Assembly (NCBI RefSeq): GCF_012848855.1
Contig: NZ_CP051630.1
Location: 2,025,501 to 2,089,500, forward strand
Length of the DNA: 64,000 bases
From: Pyruvatibacter mobilis
GTDB taxonomy: Bacteria > Pseudomonadota > Alphaproteobacteria > CGMCC-115125
Reading direction: 5' to 3'
Below are positions 57,642 to 64,000 of this stretch, piece by piece. The notes below the pieces were generated by a model that was not told where the DNA came from, ran no database searches, and was given only the letters and a program-made list of their open reading frames with translations. Position 1 is the stretch's first letter. The number at the start of each line of letters is the position of its first letter. The position numbers and the translations under genes were made by a program.

Positions 57642-58616
57642 CTAGGCGGTCGGCGGGGTGGGCGCCAGAGGACTTTCCGGGTGCATGGCCTCCGGCACGT
57701 CTTCGTGACCGGCCGGGTCCTGGTGGATCAGGATTTCCGCATCCGGAAACTCCGTCGCGATGGCCAGCTCGACCGTATCCGCCACGTCGTGGGCATGGCG
57801 TAGGCTGAGGTCACCGGGGATTTCCAGGTGGAACTGGATGAACACCGTGCGGCCCGATGTGCGGGTGCGCAGATCGTGGATCGTATGCACCTGCGGGTGA
57901 GACAGGGCGATCTCTTCGATCCGCAGCCGGTCTTCCTGCGGCAGCTCCCGGTCCATCAGCTCGCTGGTGGCGCGGGAGACAATTTCCCAGGCCGCGTAGC
58001 CAATCCAGAAAGCCAGCGCCAGCGCGATGACCGGATCGGCCCAGACGATGCCGAGGGTGCCCGCGATGACGAGGGCGGCGATGACACCAAGGTTGAGAAT
58101 GAAGTCGCTGGCGTAGTGCAGGCTGTCGGCGGCAATGGCCAGCGAGCCTGTCACCCGCTGCACATAGCGCTGATAGACCACCAGCACGGCGGTGAAGCCC
58201 AAGGACACGACGATGACGGCGATACCCAGGGTGGATTGCTCCACCGGCGTCGGGTCCAGCAGGCGGCTGACGCTTTCAACCCCCAGATAAAGCGCCGACG
58301 CGCCGATCAGCGCTGCCTGGCCGAGCCCCGCCAGCGCTTCCGCCTTGCCGTGGCCGAAGCGGTGCTGCCGGTCCGCCGGGGTCAGCGCCACGCGCACGGC
58401 GAACAGGTTGACGAGGGACGCCGCCCCGTCGAGCAGGCTGTCGAGAAAGGTCGCCAGCAGCGCCATGGAGCCTGTCACCCACACGGCCCAGGCCTTCATG
58501 GAGATGAGCACGACCGCCACCGCCACCGAGGCATAGGTGGCGCGCTTCATCAGCGTCGCGGCGCGCTCGGGGCTCACCGAGCGGCGATAGGACCGGGGAC
58601 CATCAATCGTCTTCAT
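57642..58616 (-). CDS. Cation diffusion facilitator (FieF/CDF) efflux protein
   Basis: 324 residues from the ATG at 58616. Six membrane helices with the metal site in SMALLATFLDSLLDGAASLV (Asp-x3-Asp) and SLAIAADSLHYASDFILNLG (HxxxD), the typical FieF/YiiP pattern DxxxD plus HxxxD. The histidine-rich link at HRFGHGKAEALAGL is conserved. The cytoplasmic domain follows (VHTIHDLRTRTSGRTVFIQF). Exports Zn, Fe or Cd in exchange for protons. Confidence 0.92.
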   Translation of the reverse strand: MKTIDGPRSYRRSVSPERAATLMKRATYASVAVAVVLISMKAWAVWVTGSMALLATFLDSLLDGAASLVNLFAVRVALTPADRQHRFGHGKAEALAGLGQAALIGASALYLGVESVSRLLDPTPVEQSTLGIAVIVVSLGFTAVLVVYQRYVQRVTGSLAIAADSLHYASDFILNLGVIAALVIAGTLGIVWADPVIALALAFWIGYAAWEIVSRATSELMDRELPQEDRLRIEEIALSHPQVHTIHDLRTRTSGRTVFIQFHLEIPGDLSLRHAHDVADTVELAIATEFPDAEILIHQDPAGHEDVPEAMHPESPLAPTPPTA

Positions 58617-58741
58617 GGGCGGCCTCATAGCACAGCCCGGCGGGACACTTAAGCCCTTGATTTGAAACGAATTTTGAGAGGCGTTTGCATTTGCAGGTCA
58701 CCCCGGCTCCGCAGGGGCACTAGGCCGCCTCTGCGCGCGCC

Positions 58742-59386
58742 TCACGGAAACAGGCGTTCCGTTGTCCAGTTCCAGTTCTCCGCCGTCAGGTCGCCGCTGC
58801 GGCGGAACACCAGCCGGTCATGCAGGCGGAAAGGCCGGTCGCGCCAGAACTCGATCTGCTGCGGCAGGATGCGGAAGCCGGACCAGTGCGGCGGGCGCGG
58901 CACATGGCCGATGGCGTATTTGGCGGCGTAGCGGGCCACTTCCTTTTCCAGCTCGAACCGGCTTTCCAGCGGTCGCGACTGGCGTGACGCCCAGGCGCCG
59001 ATGCGGCTGTCGCGGGCGCGGCTGTCGTAGTAGGCGTCCGCCTCGGCATCGGTCACCCGCTCCACCGGGCCGCGCACACGGATCTGGCGGCGTAGGCTCT
59101 TCCAGTGGAAGCACAGGGCGGCCTTGCCGCTGGCGGCGAGTTCCCGGCCCTTGGCACTTTCAAGGTTGGTGTAGAACACGAAGCCCGCCTTGTCCGCGCC
59201 CTTGAGCAGCACCATGCGCACATCCGGCAGGCCGTCCTCGTCCACCGTGGCCAGCGCCATGGCATTGGGGTCGTTCAGCTCGCTCTTGCCGGCGGTTGCC
59301 ATCCACTCGTCAAACAGGGCCATGGGGTCCTGCGAGGTGAAGATTTCGTCCGCATCCTGTTCTGCGTGCTGGTCAGGCGTGGTCAT
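58742..59386 (-). CDS. pdxH: Pyridoxamine/pyridoxine 5'-phosphate oxidase
   Basis: 214 residues, normal length. FMN and substrate motifs: [66 protein letters not shown] and the C terminus ERLFP with [20 protein letters not shown]. It makes the active cofactor PLP, used by the aminotransferase and lyase in this window. Divergent from the Sel1 gene. In many alphaproteobacteria pdxH, a J-domain gene and fabI are neighbours, as here. Confidence 0.95.
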   Translation of the reverse strand: MTTPDQHAEQDADEIFTSQDPMALFDEWMATAGKSELNDPNAMALATVDEDGLPDVRMVLLKGADKAGFVFYTNLESAKGRELAASGKAALCFHWKSLRRQIRVRGPVERVTDAEADAYYDSRARDSRIGAWASRQSRPLESRFELEKEVARYAAKYAIGHVPRPPHWSGFRILPQQIEFWRDRPFRLHDRLVFRRSGDLTAENWNWTTERLFP

Positions 59387-59561
59387 GAAATGGTCCCAAT
59401 AAAAGCGTGCGGTTGAACGAAACGTGCCGCGACGGCGTATTCGTTATCATGGCATATAGGGTTTGCACGCGCGCGGGCCATGACCGCGCAAAGCGTACGC
59501 GCCAATTGCCCCGTCCCGCAGGCGGTCCCCAGCCGCCCGCACCATGCTGCCAGAGAGCCTT

Positions 59562-60728
59562 ATGCCCATGCCGCTCCCCTCTCCTTTTCTTCCCCTCGTT
59601 GCTCTCGGCCTCGGCCTCGCGGCGGCCCTTGCAGCCCCCCTGCCCGCCACAGCACAGGAAGGCGACGGGACGCGGCCGAGCAATGCGGTGCTGGAAAAGC
59701 AGTTCGCGGACGGGGTGAAGGCCTATGACGCGGAACGCTATGGGCGGGCCTTCGAGCTGTGGCTGCCGCTGGCGCAGAATGGCGACCTCGCCGCCCAGCG
59801 CAACGTGGCGCACATGCTGCGGCGCGGCCTCGGCGTCGAGAAGGATGCATCGCGCGCCCGCTTCTTCTACCGGCAGTCAGCGGAATATGGCTTCGTCACC
59901 GCGCAGACAGACCTCGCCATGATGCTGCTGGCCGGTGAAGGTGGCGACAAGGACGAGGAAGAGGCCGCCTACTGGCTGGATCTCGCCGCCCGCGGCGGCC
60001 ATCCGCTGGCGCAGTTCCACCTGGCGCAGCTTTACGAGACGGGTCTCGTGGAAGCGCCCAATCCCGGCCGCGCCCTTGGCTGGTACGCCCTGTCCGCCCG
60101 TGCCGGATACCAGCCCGCCCTCGACCGGCTTGCCGAGCTTGTAATGATCCTGCCAGGGCCGAGCAGCGAGGGCCATCCGGATAAAATTACTCCGTCTCCT
60201 GACGAAAAAGCGGAACCGCCCGAAGCACCTGCCGGTGCAGCGGACACGGAGGAACGCGCCGAGGACAGGCAAGAGAGCGCGACCCCGGCGGACGACACGT
60301 CGAACGCAGATGATGCGGCGGAGACAGCGGACGCTACGGCAGAGAGTGAAGAGGCTGCTGCGGCTCCCGAGGCAGCACCGAAAACGATGGCCCTGAGCTT
60401 TCCCGAGGCGGTGACCGGCCTCCCCGACGGCAAGGATGCCTATGCGCGGCGGGAATACCGGGCGGCGCTGGCACAGTTCGAGGCCCGGGCCTATCGCGGC
60501 GATGCGGACGCCCAATACATGCTGGGGCGCATGCGCAATCGCGGCGAAGGCGAGCCGCGGGACCCGGTGGCAGCGCTTGCCTGGTGGCAATTGGCGGCAG
60601 GCCAGGGGCATGCAGAGGCGCAGAAGGCCGCAAGCAGCCTGTCCGGTGAGCTGGGGCCGCGGCGGCGCGGGGAAGCCGAGCGCGAGGCCGCCCAGTTCCA
60701 GGCGCTGATCGACCAGATGCCGAAATAG
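59562..60728 (+). CDS. Secreted Sel1-repeat protein
   Basis: 388 residues from the ATG at 59562; another at 59544 adds six. Signal peptide ends near ATAQ. Three Sel1-like repeats lie at about 40-170 (AFELWLPLAQNGDLAAQRNV, ARFFYRQSAEYGFVTAQTDL, AAYWLDLAARGGHPLAQFHL), then an acidic low-complexity linker (about 205-275), then a further pair of repeats (FEARAYRGDADAQYMLGRMR, ALAWWQLAAGQGHAEAQKAA). Sel1 proteins act as scaffolds in protein complexes, often periplasmic. The partner is unknown. Confidence 0.85.
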   Translation: MPMPLPSPFLPLVALGLGLAAALAAPLPATAQEGDGTRPSNAVLEKQFADGVKAYDAERYGRAFELWLPLAQNGDLAAQRNVAHMLRRGLGVEKDASRARFFYRQSAEYGFVTAQTDLAMMLLAGEGGDKDEEEAAYWLDLAARGGHPLAQFHLAQLYETGLVEAPNPGRALGWYALSARAGYQPALDRLAELVMILPGPSSEGHPDKITPSPDEKAEPPEAPAGAADTEERAEDRQESATPADDTSNADDAAETADATAESEEAAAAPEAAPKTMALSFPEAVTGLPDGKDAYARREYRAALAQFEARAYRGDADAQYMLGRMRNRGEGEPRDPVAALAWWQLAAGQGHAEAQKAASSLSGELGPRRRGEAEREAAQFQALIDQMPK

Positions 60729-60832
60729 GCCTGTAACCACGCTGGCGTGATGCGGCGTTAACCCTATGGTATGGCGCTTTCGGCCAGACTCTGCCCCGTA
60801 ATTTTCACGGATTTCCGGGCTTTCAATACTTC

Positions 60833-61834
60833 ATGCGTGATCCGCACCAGGTTCTGGGCGTCGCCAAGGGCGCCGATGCCGAGACGGTCAAGCGCGCCTA
60901 TCGCCGGCTGGCCAAGCAGTATCATCCCGATACGGCCGGCGGTGACCGGCGCGCGCAGAGCCGTTTTCAGGAAATCACCGAGGCCTATCGCGCGCTCCGG
61001 GCGCTGGCGGATGCGGAGGAACGCATCACCGCGAGCGCCGCTGAAGCCACCCGCGCCTATGAACAGCCCCGCGCCGACGGGGAGGACGATGCCGAACCGT
61101 CATCGGGCGATACGTCCCGCCCCGGCAGGCAGCCGCGTACAAAGGCGTCCGGTACGGCCCGCAAGGAGCAGCCGGCGCGGCGGAGTTCGGTCAGGGCCGA
61201 TGCCGACAGGCCATCGGATGAGAAGGACACGGACGACAAATCCGGCCGGGGCTTTTTCGAGAATATCAGGCGGGCGGGCTTCAAGCCGTTTGAGCGGCGC
61301 GGCGATGACATTGCCTGCACCCTGCCCCTGCCCTTCCTGGACGCAGCCAAGGGCGGCACGCACCGGGTAACGCTGCCCACGGGCCGCACGGTCGACGTGA
61401 CGCTTCCGGCGGGGATTGAAGACGGCAAGCAGGTGCGCCTGCGCGGTCTCGGCGCTGCGGGGTCCGCCGGCGGCAGTGCGGGCGACGCGCTGGTGACGGT
61501 GGATATCGAGCCGCACCCCTATTTCAGCCGCGAAGGCCACGACATTCATTTGGCGCTGCCGATTTCCATCGCCGAGGCCATTGAAGGCGCAAAGGTGCAG
61601 GTGCCGACCGTGACGGGGCGGGTGTGGGTGACGATCCCCGCAGGCTCCAATTCAGGCACGGTGCTGCGTCTCACCGGCAAGGGCCTCAAAAAACCCGACG
61701 GCAGCGACGGGAATCAGCTGATCGAGCTGATCGTCATGCTGCCGGACACGCCGGATGCCGACTTGCAGGCCTTTGTGCGCCGCTGGGCCGGGGCCAAATC
61801 CCATGATCCGCGGGCGGCCTTCGGCCTGGGGTGA
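60833..61834 (+). CDS. J-domain protein with DnaJ C-terminal domain (CbpA-like)
   Basis: 333 residues. J domain at residues 1-65 with HPD in LAKQYHPDTAGGDRRA; a charged low-complexity linker (about 75-150); then two DnaJ C-terminal beta domains (CTLPLPFLDAAKGGTHRVTL, then RVWVTIPAGSNSGTVLRLTG and KGLKKPDGSDGNQLIELIVM). There is no zinc domain, as in CbpA-type co-chaperones of DnaK. It sits upstream of fabI. No ribosome site is obvious at the ATG at 60833. Confidence 0.9.
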   Translation: MRDPHQVLGVAKGADAETVKRAYRRLAKQYHPDTAGGDRRAQSRFQEITEAYRALRALADAEERITASAAEATRAYEQPRADGEDDAEPSSGDTSRPGRQPRTKASGTARKEQPARRSSVRADADRPSDEKDTDDKSGRGFFENIRRAGFKPFERRGDDIACTLPLPFLDAAKGGTHRVTLPTGRTVDVTLPAGIEDGKQVRLRGLGAAGSAGGSAGDALVTVDIEPHPYFSREGHDIHLALPISIAEAIEGAKVQVPTVTGRVWVTIPAGSNSGTVLRLTGKGLKKPDGSDGNQLIELIVMLPDTPDADLQAFVRRWAGAKSHDPRAAFGLG

Positions 61835-62051
61835 CTCAAGGCGCCACGGGGTGTTTCGCCACCAGCGCCACGGGCCGGGGCGGGACCGTTAAAATCTGCC
61901 ACAATTGAACACATGTCGTGATGGGCTTGTGCTGGCCAGCACTGGCGGGATCGGCTATGGCATGGGGTCAAATCACGTGGTTTGCGCGGTCCGGCGGTGT
62001 TCGGAGTGTCCGCGCGCATAATTCTGCCAAGAGCAAGAAGACGAGGTCCAG

Positions 62052-62861
62052 ATGAGCGTTTCGGGTCTGATGGAAGGCAAGCGCGGCCTGATCATGGGGG
62101 TCGCCAATGACCGGTCCATCGCATGGGGCATTGCGAAAGCAGCAGCCGAAGCGGGCGCGGAACTGGCCTTCACCTATCAGGGCGATTCACTGAAGAAGCG
62201 GGTGGACCCGCTGGCCGAGCAGCTGGGCGCCAAGCTGGTGCTGCCCTGCGACGTGACGGATGCAGCCTCCATGGATGCTGTGTTCGAAACGCTCGAGAAG
62301 GAATGGGGCAAGCTTGATTTCGTGGTCCACGCCATTGCCTTTGCCGACAAGGCGGAGCTCAAGGGCCGCTATGTGGACACCTCGCTCGACAATTTCCTGA
62401 TGAGCATGAACATCTCCTGCTACTCGTTCACGGCCATCGCCCAGCGGGCGGAGAAGCTGATGCATGACGGCGGCTCGATGGTGACGCTCACCTATTACGG
62501 CGCCGAGAAGGTGATGCCCCACTACAATGTGATGGGCGTGGCCAAGGCGGCGCTGGAAGCCAGTGTCCGCTACATGGCCGAAGACCTCGGCAAGCGGAAC
62601 ATCCGCGTCAACGCGATTTCCGCGGGCCCCATCAAGACGCTGGCCGCCAGCGGCATCGGTGATTTCCGCTACATCCTCAAATGGAACGAGTACAACGCCC
62701 CCATGCGGCGGACCGTGACCATCGACGAGGTGGGCATGTCGGCGCTGTATCTCCTGTCCGACATGGGCAAGGCCGTCACCGGCGAAGTGCATCACGTGGA
62801 TGGCGGCTATCATGTGGTCGGCATGAAGGCGGAAGACGCGCCGGACATCGCCGTCTCCTGA
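62052..62861 (+). CDS. fabI: Enoyl-[acyl-carrier-protein] reductase (NADH)
   Basis: 269 residues. FabI signatures: MEGKRGLIMGVANDRSIAWG, LAFTYQGDSLKKRVDPLAEQ, DFVVHAIAFADKAELKGRYV, and the catalytic Tyr-x6-Lys in HYNVMGVAKAALEASVRYMA, with GPIKTLAASGIGDFR as the substrate loop. It carries out the last reduction of each fatty-acid elongation round. AGGTCCAG precedes the ATG. The aroC gene follows 45 bases later. Confidence 0.95.
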   Translation: MSVSGLMEGKRGLIMGVANDRSIAWGIAKAAAEAGAELAFTYQGDSLKKRVDPLAEQLGAKLVLPCDVTDAASMDAVFETLEKEWGKLDFVVHAIAFADKAELKGRYVDTSLDNFLMSMNISCYSFTAIAQRAEKLMHDGGSMVTLTYYGAEKVMPHYNVMGVAKAALEASVRYMAEDLGKRNIRVNAISAGPIKTLAASGIGDFRYILKWNEYNAPMRRTVTIDEVGMSALYLLSDMGKAVTGEVHHVDGGYHVVGMKAEDAPDIAVS

Positions 62862-62906
62862 GGGAGCCCCTAGCCTCTTTGGCGCTGCCGCACTAGCTTA
62901 GCCTCC

Positions 62907-64000
62907 ATGAGCCACAACACTTTCGGACATCTCTTCCGCGTCACCACCTGGGGCGAGTCGCACGGGCCCGCGCTCGGCTGCGTGGTGGATGGCTGCCCGC
63001 CGGGTATTCCGCTTGAGGAAGACGACATCCAGGTGTGGATGGACAAGCGCAAGCCCGGGCAGAACAAATACACCACCCAGCGCCGCGAACCGGACCAGGT
63101 CCGCATCCTCTCCGGCGTCTTCCCGCGCGAGGAGGACGGTGTGCAGGTAACAACCGGCACGCCGATCAGCCTGATGATCGAGAACACCGATCAGCGGTCG
63201 AAGGACTATGGCGACATCAAGTCCAAGTTCCGGCCGGGGCATGCGGATTATGCCTATTACGCCAAATACGGTATCCGCGATTATCGCGGCGGCGGGCGGC
63301 AATCAGCCCGCGAGACCGCCGCGCGCGTGGCCGCCGGGGCCATCGCCCGCAAGATCCTGACGGCCATTCTTGGTGACGGCGTCGAGATCCGCGGCGCTCT
63401 CGTGCAGATGGGCCCGCACAAGCTCACCCTGCCCCGCGCCGACTGGGACTGGTCGATCCTCGAGGACAATCCGTTCTGGTGCCCGGACGCTGCCACGGCA
63501 GACATGTGGGCGGAGTATCTCGACGGCATCCGCAAGGCAGGCTCGTCCTGCGGCGCGGCCATCGAGGTTCAGGCACGTGGGCTGCCCGCCGGTCTCGGCG
63601 CGCCAATCTACGGCAAGGTCGATGCGGAGCTGGCGCAGGCGCTGATGAGCATCAACGCGGTGAAGGCCGTTGAGATCGGCGACGGCATGGATGTGGCGGC
63701 GCTGACCGGCGAGGAAAACGCCGATGAGATGCGCATGGAGAACGGCAAACCTGTCTTCACTGCCAACCATGCGGGCGGCGTGCAGGGCGGCATTTCCACC
63801 GGCCAGGACATCATCGCCCGCTTTGCGGTGAAGCCCACCTCCTCCATCCTCACCCCGCGCGATACGGTTGATCTCGACGGGCAGGACACCAGTGTCATCA
63901 CCAAGGGACGGCACGACCCCTGTGTCGGCATCCGCGCGGTGCCGGTCGGTGAAGCGATGATGGCCTGCGTGCTGGCGGACCAGCTCCTGCGCCACCGGGC
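62907..64000 (+). CDS. aroC: Chorismate synthase, cut by the right window edge
   Basis: 364 codons are present with no stop, so the gene continues past the window. Signatures: [80 protein letters not shown] and [20 protein letters not shown]. It makes chorismate from EPSP with reduced FMN, the last common step to aromatic amino acids. Normal family length is about 350-400, so little is missing. It follows fabI in the same direction. Confidence 0.95.
   Translation, partial: MSHNTFGHLFRVTTWGESHGPALGCVVDGCPPGIPLEEDDIQVWMDKRKPGQNKYTTQRREPDQVRILSGVFPREEDGVQVTTGTPISLMIENTDQRSKDYGDIKSKFRPGHADYAYYAKYGIRDYRGGGRQSARETAARVAAGAIARKILTAILGDGVEIRGALVQMGPHKLTLPRADWDWSILEDNPFWCPDAATADMWAEYLDGIRKAGSSCGAAIEVQARGLPAGLGAPIYGKVDAELAQALMSINAVKAVEIGDGMDVAALTGEENADEMRMENGKPVFTANHAGGVQGGISTGQDIIARFAVKPTSSILTPRDTVDLDGQDTSVITKGRHDPCVGIRAVPVGEAMMACVLADQLLRHR

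Overview
This 64-kb window is GC-rich chromosomal DNA of an alphaproteobacterium. The class assignment rests on a complete PhyR-NepR-EcfG general stress response (GSR) locus, which is known only from Alphaproteobacteria, and on NasT-type nitrate control and the pdxH / J-domain / fabI / aroC neighbourhood. A marine or soil heterotroph of the Parvibaculales/Rhizobiales kind is a guess. I see no rRNA, CRISPR, phage or insertion sequence. The two window edges cut nrtA (left) and aroC (right).

Layout. (1) 1-3.1 kb: nitrate genes on the minus strand: the start of a nitrate/nitrite transporter binding protein, the ANTAR antiterminator NasT, and an outer-membrane beta-barrel protein. Both nrtA and the barrel gene have a leader with a sigma-54 promoter, a hexaloop hairpin of the NasT/ANTAR type and an intrinsic terminator. 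(2) 3.2-11.8 kb: a nine-gene minus-strand haem-uptake operon (receptor, HmuS, HmuT, HmuU, HmuV, ExbB, ExbD, a second ExbD lacking the key Asp, TonB). (3) 12.1-22.9 kb: a GSR island: PRC-barrel protein, a HisKA_2 kinase-like protein, EcfG, NepR, PhyR and a series of small envelope and stress proteins (YqjD-like, CsbD, two DUF1328 proteins, entericidin-like lipoprotein, AI-2E family protein, phospholipase D-VTT fusion). Six promoters fit GGAAC-N17-GTT. (4) 23-37.1 kb: a LysR regulator, an AT-rich promoter region, then TolC, a 2676-residue adhesin with 23 Ig-like repeats, and its type I secretion ABC and HlyD proteins. (5) 37.2-47.3 kb: site-2 protease, tRNA-Gln, tRNA-Pro, a membrane histidine kinase, a diiron protein behind a perfect FNR/FixK box, two enoyl-CoA hydratase family proteins, a GFA/TetR/VOC group and a PLP lyase. 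(6) 47.4-64 kb: mostly metabolic genes: GST, metallo-beta-lactamase fold hydrolase, acyl-CoA synthetase, amidase, two SDRs, class III aminotransferase, cation efflux, PdxH, a Sel1 protein, a J-domain protein, FabI and AroC.

How the parts work together. NasT should let RNA polymerase read through the two leaders when nitrate is present, coupling inner-membrane uptake to an outer-membrane channel. The haem operon carries its own energising complex. In the GSR island, phosphorylated PhyR would bind NepR and free EcfG, which would then transcribe nepR-ecfG, phyR and the envelope genes around them. The T1SS genes export the surface adhesin encoded among them. The strongest points for a second look are the paired sigma-54/ANTAR leaders, the Asp-less ExbD paralogue, the kinase-like protein with a decayed ATP-binding domain, the EcfG promoter set, the adhesin's five-domain internal duplication, and the FNR-controlled diiron protein.
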